10,821 bases of DNA, taken from NCBI GenBank assembly GCA_031265015.1, contig JAISDG010000186.1, positions 1 through 10,821 of the forward strand, written 5' to 3'. Below the pieces are notes generated by a model. That model saw only the letters and a list, made by a program, of their open reading frames with translations. It made no database searches and was not told the origin of the DNA. The position numbers and the translations under genes were made by a program. Below are positions 5,204 to 10,821 of the stretch, in pieces; within the stretch, counting starts at the first letter, position 1, and each line of letters begins with the position of its first letter. The stretch comes from Spirochaetaceae bacterium (GTDB lineage Bacteria > Spirochaetota > Spirochaetia > Treponematales > Breznakiellaceae).

Positions 5204-5211
5204 AGTAGCCG

Positions 5212-7038
5212 ATGTCCGGAAAAATCAGCCTGATCCTGGGCGCCCACGCCCATCTTATGCCTCCCGCGGGCGAAGATGAATTCGAGGTCCTCTACAAACG
5301 CAGGCTAAAACCCTTTATTGCCACCCTGAACAAATTTCCCAAAATCCAGGCGGCCCTTCATTATTCCGGACCCCTCTTTAGCAGGCTGGAACAAAAGAAA
5401 CCCGAACTGTTCATGCTTATCAAGGATCTGGTCGCCAGAAAACAGCTGGAACTGCTGGGGGGCGGTTTTTACGAACCCCCGATGTTCCTGCTGCCCCTGA
5501 CGGATAAGATCGGCCAAATCGAAATGCTTACCACCTATCTGCGGCAGAACTTCGGCAGAAAGCCCCAGGGATGCTGGCTTGCCCACTGCGGCTGGGAACA
5601 GTCCCTGGTGGGCGTCCTGGCAAGCTGCGGCATGGCCTATACCTTTTTAAGCGAAGCCCAGTTTGCCGCGGCGGGCTGTACAATTCCGCATACCCCGGTT
5701 TTTACCGAGGATCAGGGTAAAATCATCATGGTCTTTCCTGTTTTTTCTTCCCTGGCGGGACAGGATGCCGGCGCCATCCTGCGGGACGCTCCTCCGGGAG
5801 TTACCACGGTGTTTCCCGAATTCCCGGAAGACCGGGGGGAAGAGGCGGCCCTCGCTTTTTTTGGCGAGCTGGCCTCCCTGATGGCGGACAAGTCCCGGGA
5901 CAGCCTTGAGCTGACGACCCCCGGCAAGGTATACAGAAACTGCGGTTCCCTTCCCAGGGCGTACTTTTATTCCTCCGGCGAAGTTCCCGGCGTACAGCCC
6001 AGATCGCTTCTGATACGCCCCGAAGCCAACGATCTCTATGCCAGAATATTTTTTACCCACAACATGATTAACCAGCTGCGGGGGGATAAATCAAGAAAAA
6101 GGGCCGCCAGGGAAGAATTGTGGAAGGCCCAGGGAACGGAAGCTTTGTACCGTCCGAACTTTCAGGGCATCGGCAGCTTTGCCGGCCGCAAATACGCGTA
6201 CCGTTCAATCCTGGCCGCGGAGCGGATTATCCGGGAAAAGGATTTTAAGCCTTCGCTGGTAACCATCGACTTTAACCTGAACAGGACCCCGGAATATCTT
6301 TTCCAGGACAAAAACATTAACTGCTATGTGCGGACCCGGGGGGCCGCGGTATTCGAGCTTGACTATCTTCCCAGGGGATGGAATTACCTGGACACCTTTG
6401 CCGGACCGGACGAGACGGACCGCCGCTGCGCTTTTATGGATCGCCTTCTGGGCGGTGATTTTGTCCCGGTTATCAGGAACGGGGTCTTTGACGGCTTTTC
6501 CGGAGAAAGCCGTTTCTGCGGAAACGAAGAATATACCGTCTCCCAGGTGGACAGGCAGAAGCTCAAGGCCGCCTTTGTTCTTTCCCCGCGGAAAGGCGTA
6601 CCCTTCGGCTCAATTGAAATTCAAAAGGCCTATCATCTTGAAAAAAATCTGCTCCACCTTTCCTATACGCTGCGCAACCGGGGAGACGACAGGATGGTGC
6701 TTTGTTTTATTCCCCAGGTTGATCTTTCCTTTGCCGGGGAAGGGGAGCAGCTGCTGTTCCGGAGGAGCCAGGGGGAGGAAGAGATCCCGGGCGGGAAAAG
6801 CGGGATCCTGAGGCGGGTCCTTGCCCTGGAGGAACGGGATGCCAGGAACGGTGCTTCCCTTTCCCTGAACTTTCAGCTTCCCTGCGATCTCTGTTATTAT
6901 CCGGTTGTGTCCGGGGAAGGGGCCTACCAGTCAAGCTGTTTCCTGCCGGTATTTCAGCTTTTTCTCAATCCCGGCGACCAGTGGGAGAACCGGATCACCC
7001 TTACCGTCTCCGCCAGGACGCGGCCTTCAAAAAATTAG
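5212..7038 (+). CDS. GH57-family protein lacking catalytic residues (alpha-amylase/4-alpha-glucanotransferase-like)
   Basis: The 608 residues follow the layout of GH57 4-alpha-glucanotransferases such as the Thermococcus litoralis enzyme. An N-terminal (beta/alpha)7 barrel (about 5-260) is followed by helical (about 280-345) and beta-sandwich (about 350-600) domains. Region 1 is GAHAHLMP (10-17) and region 2 QLELLGGGFYEPP (78-90), both well kept. Region 3, normally VWLTERVW with the Glu nucleophile, reads CWLAHCGW (121-128), so Glu becomes His125. Region 4, normally VFHDDGEKFG with the acid/base Asp, reads VFPEFPEDRG (200-209). Region 5, normally YWHGVFGG, reads YRPNFQGIGS (313-322). No signal peptide is seen, so it is cytoplasmic. 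It may bind glycogen or maltodextrin without cleaving it. GH57 members without catalytic residues are known as amylase-like homologues. The gene has its own promoter and stands alone. Confidence 0.85.
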   Translation: MSGKISLILGAHAHLMPPAGEDEFEVLYKRRLKPFIATLNKFPKIQAALHYSGPLFSRLEQKKPELFMLIKDLVARKQLELLGGGFYEPPMFLLPLTDKIGQIEMLTTYLRQNFGRKPQGCWLAHCGWEQSLVGVLASCGMAYTFLSEAQFAAAGCTIPHTPVFTEDQGKIIMVFPVFSSLAGQDAGAILRDAPPGVTTVFPEFPEDRGEEAALAFFGELASLMADKSRDSLELTTPGKVYRNCGSLPRAYFYSSGEVPGVQPRSLLIRPEANDLYARIFFTHNMINQLRGDKSRKRAAREELWKAQGTEALYRPNFQGIGSFAGRKYAYRSILAAERIIREKDFKPSLVTIDFNLNRTPEYLFQDKNINCYVRTRGAAVFELDYLPRGWNYLDTFAGPDETDRRCAFMDRLLGGDFVPVIRNGVFDGFSGESRFCGNEEYTVSQVDRQKLKAAFVLSPRKGVPFGSIEIQKAYHLEKNLLHLSYTLRNRGDDRMVLCFIPQVDLSFAGEGEQLLFRRSQGEEEIPGGKSGILRRVLALEERDARNGASLSLNFQLPCDLCYYPVVSGEGAYQSSCFLPVFQLFLNPGDQWENRITLTVSARTRPSKN

Positions 7039-7054
7039 CTTCCCGGGGTATAGT
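7026..7054 (+). promoter_or_regulatory. candidate promoter for metG
   Basis: TTCAAA at 7026-7031 (4 of 6), a 17-base spacer, and TATAGT at 7049-7054 (5 of 6). The -35 overlaps the last codons of the GH57 gene. It would leave a 5' leader of roughly 55 bases containing a small hairpin. Confidence 0.45.
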
Positions 7055-7070
7055 AACCTGTGAACCGTAA

Positions 7071-7093
7071 GCGGCTTTTGTGCCGCGTATTTT
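7071..7093 (+). terminator. weak hairpin with T-rich tail between the GH57 gene and metG
   Basis: GCGGC 7071-7075 pairs with GCCGC 7082-7086 around TTTTGT, followed by GTATTTT. The stem is only 5 bp. It may end the GH57 transcript or sit in the metG leader as an attenuator-like element; the sequence does not decide. Confidence 0.3.
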
Positions 7094-7116
7094 AACCAAA
7101 CAGGAAACAAAGTTTC

Positions 7117-9384
7117 ATGAAACGACGACTTATCAGCTCCGCGCTTCCCTATGTAAACAACGTGCCCCATCTGGGAAATCTGATACAGGTGCTGTCCGCC
7201 GACGTATTTGCCCGGTTCTGCCGCCTGCGGGGCTGCGAAACCCTCTATGTCTGCGGTACCGACGAATATGGCACCGCCACGGAAACCAGGGCCGCGGAAG
7301 AAGGCTTAAATCCCCGGGAACTCTGCGACCGTTACCACAAGCTCCACGGCGACATTTACCGCTGGTTTAACATAGGCTTTGACAAATGGGGCCGGACTTC
7401 CACGCCCATTCAAACCGAGGTAACCCAGCATCTCTACCGGAAGCTTGACGAGAACGGCTACATCACCGAAAAAACCGTCGGCCAGCTGTACTGCGAAAAC
7501 TGTAAGCGCTTTCTCGCGGACCGTTATGTCCGGGGCACCTGTCCCCACTGCGGGTATGCGGAAGCCCGGGGGGATCAGTGCGAGTCCTGCGGCAAGCTTC
7601 TGGATCCCACGGAGTTACGGGACAGCCGCTGTTCAAGCTGCGGGGAAACCCCCCGGATGGAACAAACAAAGCACCTGTACATCGACCTGCCAAAAATCAA
7701 GGACCGGCTTGAGGCATGGATCAAGGAAACCTCGGTCCGGGGGGAGTGGGCCCACAACGCCGTTCAGATGACCGCCGCCTGGATTCGGGACGGTCTGCAC
7801 GAGCGGGCCATTACCCGGGACCTGAAGTGGGGCATCCCCGTTCCCCGGCCCGGCTACGAAAACAAGGTTTTTTACGTATGGTTCGATGCTCCCATCGGCT
7901 ACATTTCCATTACCGGAAACCTGGGCGAAGAAATCGCGAAGGGAACGGCCCAGGTTCCCTACGGCCGTTTTTCCGATTGGCGGGAATTTACGGACTATTG
8001 GTGGAAGAGCCCCGAAGAAACGGAGCTCTTTCAGTTTATCGGCAAGGACAATATTCCCTTTCATACGGTGATCTTTCCTTCCACCCTGCTGGGAAGCGGA
8101 GAAAACTGGACCATGCTGTATCACATGTCCAGTACCGAGTACCTCAATTATGAAAGCGGCAAATTTTCCAAAACCCGGGGCATTGGGGTTTTTGGCAGCG
8201 ACGTCATGGAGACGGGGATCCCCGCGGACGTGTGGCGCTTTTATATGTACTACAACCGGCCCGAAAAGGCGGACGCCCTTTTTACCTGGAAGGATTTTCA
8301 GGAAAAAGTTAACGGCCAGTTAATCGGCAATCTGGGGAATCTGGTAAACCGGACCTTGTCTTTTGTAACCCGGTACTATGACGGCGCCATACCCCCGCCC
8401 GGCGCCCCCTCGTCCCTCTCCTGGGACGAGGTCCGGCGCTTTGAAAAGGAAATTACCGCAAAGCTGGAATGGGCGGAACTCCGGGACGCTTTCCGTCAGA
8501 TTTTTGAACTTTCCTCCTACGCCAACAAAGTGTTCCAGGACGCCGAACCCTGGAAATCCCGAAAGGAAGATCCCCCCAAAGCCGCGGCCCTTATCCGGGA
8601 TCTCTGCTACGTGGTCCGGGACATCGCTATCCTGATCGATCCGTACATTCCCGCGTCGGCGGAAAAGATCGCCGGGTTTCTGGGGATGGAACTTGGCTCC
8701 GCGCCGGGGGCCAGAAGCGGCCTGAACTGGGACACCCTGGGTAAACCCGTCGGGCTTCCGGGAACGGTAAAGAGCGAAGTACTCTTTTCAAAACTGGAAG
8801 ACGGCCAGGTGGCGGAACTCCGGGAAAAATACTCGGGAAGCCAGAAGGAACGGCAGGATGCGGTAAAACCCGCCGGGTCGCCCAAGCCCGCCGCGCCGGA
8901 TTTTGCCGCCCTGGATCTCCGGGTGGCGGAGATCGTCAAAATAGAACGGCATCCCAACGCGGACAAACTCTATATCGAGACCCTGGACATCGCCGGGGAA
9001 GAGCGGGTCATTGTCTCGGGCCTGGCGCCCTTCTACCGGGAAGAGGAACTCCTCCACAAGCGGATCATTGTGGCCTACAATCTTAAGGCCGCCAAACTCC
9101 GGGGAGTGATGAGCCAGGGGATGCTCCTGGCCGCGGAGGACCACCACGGTCCGGAGGGCGCGGAGCGCTGCGAGGTGCTGGACGCGCCGGACGCCCCCAC
9201 GGGAACCAGGGTTACGCTGGACGGAGCGGAACCGGGGCCGGAGCCCGCGGAAATTACCGTGGACACTTTTTTCAGCGTCCCCCTGCGGGCGGTGAACGGC
9301 ATCGTTACTGCGGGATCCGGGACGCTGACCCTGGCGGGGAAACCCCTTACAACGGCGCTGATCCGCGACGGGGAAATACACTGA
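7117..9384 (+). CDS. metG: Methionyl-tRNA synthetase with C-terminal tRNA-binding domain
   Basis: This 755-residue class I synthetase charges tRNA-Met with methionine in the cytoplasm. The HIGH-type motif is PHLGN (17-21) in the family signature PYVNNVPHLGNL. The KMSKS loop is KFSKT (349-353), a common variant. The connective domain holds four CxxC knuckles, at C126/C129, C142/C145, C155/C158 and C172/C175, indicating the two-zinc form. The anticodon-binding helical domain follows (about 395-530). Residues 595-700 are an EMAP-II/Arc1p-like OB fold (DFAALDLRVAEIVKIERHPN, LRGVMSQGML), linked by a Lys/Pro/Ala stretch. The tail after 700 reads like an extension of that domain. AGGA at 7102-7105 lies 11 bases before the ATG. 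The stop is 3 bases ahead of the FemAB gene, so the two are likely cotranscribed. All key residues are present. Confidence 0.97.
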   Translation: MKRRLISSALPYVNNVPHLGNLIQVLSADVFARFCRLRGCETLYVCGTDEYGTATETRAAEEGLNPRELCDRYHKLHGDIYRWFNIGFDKWGRTSTPIQTEVTQHLYRKLDENGYITEKTVGQLYCENCKRFLADRYVRGTCPHCGYAEARGDQCESCGKLLDPTELRDSRCSSCGETPRMEQTKHLYIDLPKIKDRLEAWIKETSVRGEWAHNAVQMTAAWIRDGLHERAITRDLKWGIPVPRPGYENKVFYVWFDAPIGYISITGNLGEEIAKGTAQVPYGRFSDWREFTDYWWKSPEETELFQFIGKDNIPFHTVIFPSTLLGSGENWTMLYHMSSTEYLNYESGKFSKTRGIGVFGSDVMETGIPADVWRFYMYYNRPEKADALFTWKDFQEKVNGQLIGNLGNLVNRTLSFVTRYYDGAIPPPGAPSSLSWDEVRRFEKEITAKLEWAELRDAFRQIFELSSYANKVFQDAEPWKSRKEDPPKAAALIRDLCYVVRDIAILIDPYIPASAEKIAGFLGMELGSAPGARSGLNWDTLGKPVGLPGTVKSEVLFSKLEDGQVAELREKYSGSQKERQDAVKPAGSPKPAAPDFAALDLRVAEIVKIERHPNADKLYIETLDIAGEERVIVSGLAPFYREEELLHKRIIVAYNLKAAKLRGVMSQGMLLAAEDHHGPEGAERCEVLDAPDAPTGTRVTLDGAEPGPEPAEITVDTFFSVPLRAVNGIVTAGSGTLTLAGKPLTTALIRDGEIH

Positions 9385-9387
9385 TCC

Positions 9388-10608
9388 ATGGACCCGTATC
9401 TGATATCCCTTCGCCCCGCAGAGCTTTCCGTCTGTACCGCCGCGGCTTCGTTTTTACAAACGGATTTCTGGGGCGGCTTTAAGGCCCGGTTCGGCTGGAC
9501 GGCCCTTGCCTTTACCGCGGAATGGCTGACCGGAACGGCCCCGGCCGGCGGCTTGCCTCCGGCCGGCAGCCCGTTACAGTCCGGCGGCGGAACAACCGTT
9601 CTGCCGCTCCTGGTTCTGCACCGCCGCCTGGGGCCGGCCCTGTCCTTTGCCTATGTTCCCTGGGGGCCGGAACTGCCCGCCGGGTATGACGCCGCCGGCA
9701 ATACCGCGGCGGCGCGCCTGGCCGCGGTCCTCCGGGGCCTTTTGCCGGGAGATACGGCCTTTATCCGCTTCGACTTCCCCTGGTACTGTGAAACCAGGCC
9801 GGCTCCTGCCCCCGAATCTGTCCCGCCGCCGGTATCTTCTGCCGGGCGGGCGGCCGGCGAAGGTTCCCCCCCGGGAAAGCCCTTCCGCCGGGCCGCCGCG
9901 AACGTCCAGCCCCCCGACTCGGTGCTGGTGAATCTAGCCCCCGGCGAACCGGCGATCCTGGGAGCGATGAAATCCAAGTGGCGTTATAATGTGGGGCTTG
10001 CGGAAAAGAGGGGCGTTCAAGTGCGGATCGCCGGATCGCCCTTACCGGCCCGGCAGGAACTGGAAGCGTTTTACGGCATGTACAGGGAAACCGCCGCCCG
10101 GGACGGCATCGCCATCCACGGCATCGGTTACTATGAAGCGCTCTTTGAGGAAGCGGCGAAATACGGCCGGCTGCCCCCCGGCTGCCGGCCGGATACCCGG
10201 CTCTACATCGCGTCCCATGAGGGAGAAGACATTGCCGGCATTGTTACCCTGTTCCGGGGCCGGGAGGCGGTGTACCTGTACGGAGCGTCGGCAAACCGCA
10301 AGCGGAACCTCATGGCCCCCTATGCCCTGCAATGGCGGGCCATGAGGGATGCCAAAGCGGCGGGCTGCGTTTACTACGACCTCTTCGGTATTCCGCCGGA
10401 GGACCCGGACATCAACCCCCATCATCCCATGGCGGGGCTTTACCGCTTCAAGACCGGCTTTATCGGCGGCGGAGAGGGCGGCGTCATTATCCACCGTCCG
10501 GGCAGCTGGGACTACCCCTGCCGTTTCCTGGCCTGGGCGCTCTACTCCGCCGCGGAAAGGGCCCGGAAAAAAATCCGGGACATGCGGAAAAAGAAACCCC
10601 GGACATAG
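9388..10608 (+). CDS. FemAB-family aminoacyl-tRNA-dependent peptidoglycan bridge ligase
   Basis: This 406-residue protein has the FemA/FemX (lipid II:glycine glycyltransferase-like) pattern of two GNAT-like lobes. Signatures are FLQTDFWGGFK (22-32), MKSKWRYNVGLAEKRGV (194-210), YRETAARDGIAIHGIGYY (232-249), VYLYGASANRKRNLMAPYAL (295-314), YYDLFGIPP (329-337) and HPMAGLYRFKTGF (346-358). Such enzymes move an amino acid from aminoacyl-tRNA onto the peptidoglycan stem peptide. Glycine onto ornithine is a reasonable guess in a spirochaete, but the sequence does not fix the amino acid. There are two low-complexity Pro/Ala/Gly stretches, at about 50-68 and 137-165, probably surface loops; the first coincides with a DNA palindrome. 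There is no coiled-coil arm like that of S. aureus FemA. The C-terminus is strongly basic. Start: ATG 3 bases after metG, with GGGGAA 12 bases upstream. Confidence 0.9.
   Translation: MDPYLISLRPAELSVCTAAASFLQTDFWGGFKARFGWTALAFTAEWLTGTAPAGGLPPAGSPLQSGGGTTVLPLLVLHRRLGPALSFAYVPWGPELPAGYDAAGNTAAARLAAVLRGLLPGDTAFIRFDFPWYCETRPAPAPESVPPPVSSAGRAAGEGSPPGKPFRRAAANVQPPDSVLVNLAPGEPAILGAMKSKWRYNVGLAEKRGVQVRIAGSPLPARQELEAFYGMYRETAARDGIAIHGIGYYEALFEEAAKYGRLPPGCRPDTRLYIASHEGEDIAGIVTLFRGREAVYLYGASANRKRNLMAPYALQWRAMRDAKAAGCVYYDLFGIPPEDPDINPHHPMAGLYRFKTGFIGGGEGGVIIHRPGSWDYPCRFLAWALYSAAERARKKIRDMRKKKPRT
9541..9566 (+). repeat. palindrome inside the FemAB gene
   Basis: CCGGCCGGCGG (9541-9551) and CCTCCGGCCGG (9556-9566) are inverted repeats with one mismatch and a CTTG loop. 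They encode the in-frame low-complexity segment around PAGGLPPAG (residues 52-60). Confidence 0.55.
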
Positions 10609-10611
10609 CGC

Positions 10612-10653
10612 GCCGTTAAAAGTCCCGACGGCAAATATTTACCCCGGCGGGTA
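10612..10653. terminator. possible bidirectional terminator region between convergent genes
   Basis: Two short inverted repeats lie between the FemAB stop and the stop of the - strand gene. GCCGT 10612-10616 pairs with ACGGC 10628-10632, and TACCC 10640-10644 with GGGTA 10649-10653. AAATATTT lies between them. Stems are 5 bp each and no strong T run follows, so the call rests mainly on the convergent layout. Confidence 0.3.
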
Positions 10654-10663
10654 CCCATAGCGC

Positions 10664-10819
10664 TTACAGGCATTCCATGATATTTCCGATAAAGTCCTCG
10701 TGGGCGGAACAGTTCATTATCTTTGCCGCGTTGGGAGGTTCAAGCAGCAGTACGATTAGGTTATTTAATATATCATAAAAAAGATTTCGGGTTTCCTTTT
10801 GTATTGAAAAAAGCAGGAC
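10664..10819 (-). CDS. C-terminus of an unidentified protein, possibly PTS EIIA type 2 / PtsN-like (5' end outside window)
   Basis: On the - strand an open frame enters at the window edge and ends at TAA (complement of 10664-10666), giving 51 residues. It reads VLLFSIQKETRNLFYDIL, then NNLIVLLLEPPNAAKIMN, then CSAHEDFIGNIMECL. The pattern LxxLLxxPxxxxKIxxxxxxEDFIxxI resembles the last two helices of EIIA type 2 (PtsN/fructose-type) domains, which accept phosphate from HPr-like proteins; the active-site His would lie outside the window. This is a resemblance by eye only. The region is more AT-rich than the rest of the window, at least partly because of an A/T-rich stretch at 10755-10785. It converges on the FemAB gene with 55 bases between stops. 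Confidence 0.45.
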   Translation of the reverse strand, partial: VLLFSIQKETRNLFYDILNNLIVLLLEPPNAAKIMNCSAHEDFIGNIMECL

Positions 10820-10821
10820 GA

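Noticed and set aside
4916..5211. Diversity-generating retroelement variable repeat
   Set aside because: The FGE-like C-terminus would fit a target gene, but no reverse transcriptase, template repeat or second copy is visible, and the gene is broken.
1..10821. tRNA, rRNA, CRISPR array, insertion sequence or riboswitch
   Set aside because: I looked for cloverleaf ends, repeat-spacer periodicity, transposase motifs and known aptamer cores in the gaps and saw none.

Overview
The window is GC-rich (G and C runs throughout) and nearly all genes lie on the + strand. The gene content best fits a spirochaete of the Treponema group. The clues are an rnfCDGEA operon, a MetRS with KFSKT signature plus a C-terminal EMAP-II-like domain, and a FemAB-type peptidoglycan bridge ligase (treponemal peptidoglycan is known to carry ornithine and glycine). 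A relic of a formylglycine-generating-enzyme (FGE/sulfatase-modifying) domain and G-homopolymer tracts agree with this. The assignment is inference: there is no rRNA or other decisive marker in the window.

Layout. Positions 1-318 hold the C-terminal 105 codons of a LuxR-type regulator. Positions 366-848 hold a divergent PAP2 (DUF212/YuiD-like) membrane protein. Positions 885-4901 are a tightly packed, translationally coupled five-gene operon in the order rnfC-rnfD-rnfG-rnfE-rnfA. Positions 4902-5211 lack an intact gene; they hold an internally deleted FGE-domain relic, then about 130 bases of back-to-back hairpins, then a good sigma70-type promoter. Positions 5212-7038 encode a GH57 protein, 7117-9384 methionyl-tRNA synthetase, and 9388-10608 a FemAB-type aminoacyl-tRNA-dependent ligase. 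From 10664 to the window edge a gene on the - strand enters; its C-terminus faintly resembles PTS EIIA type 2 / PtsN.

The main result is that the Rnf-like operon is intact as reading frames but stripped of nearly every redox-cofactor site. RnfC keeps both [4Fe-4S] motifs but has lost the FMN/NADH motifs. RnfD has lost the flavinylation consensus. RnfG stops before the S/T-G-A-T flavin-attachment motif. RnfE and RnfA have each lost both cysteines that hold the intramembrane [2Fe-2S] cluster. rnfB is absent, and the place where it would normally follow rnfA holds the relic and hairpin region. I judged the motif losses by reading the proteins against remembered family consensus sequences, not by computed alignment. 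If they hold, this is either a repurposed, flavin-free Rnf paralogue or a complex in slow decay with its frames preserved.

The next gene encodes a GH57 protein that has also lost its catalytic residues, so the window carries two families in which the fold is kept and the chemistry appears lost. metG and the FemAB gene look ordinary and probably form a two-gene operon.
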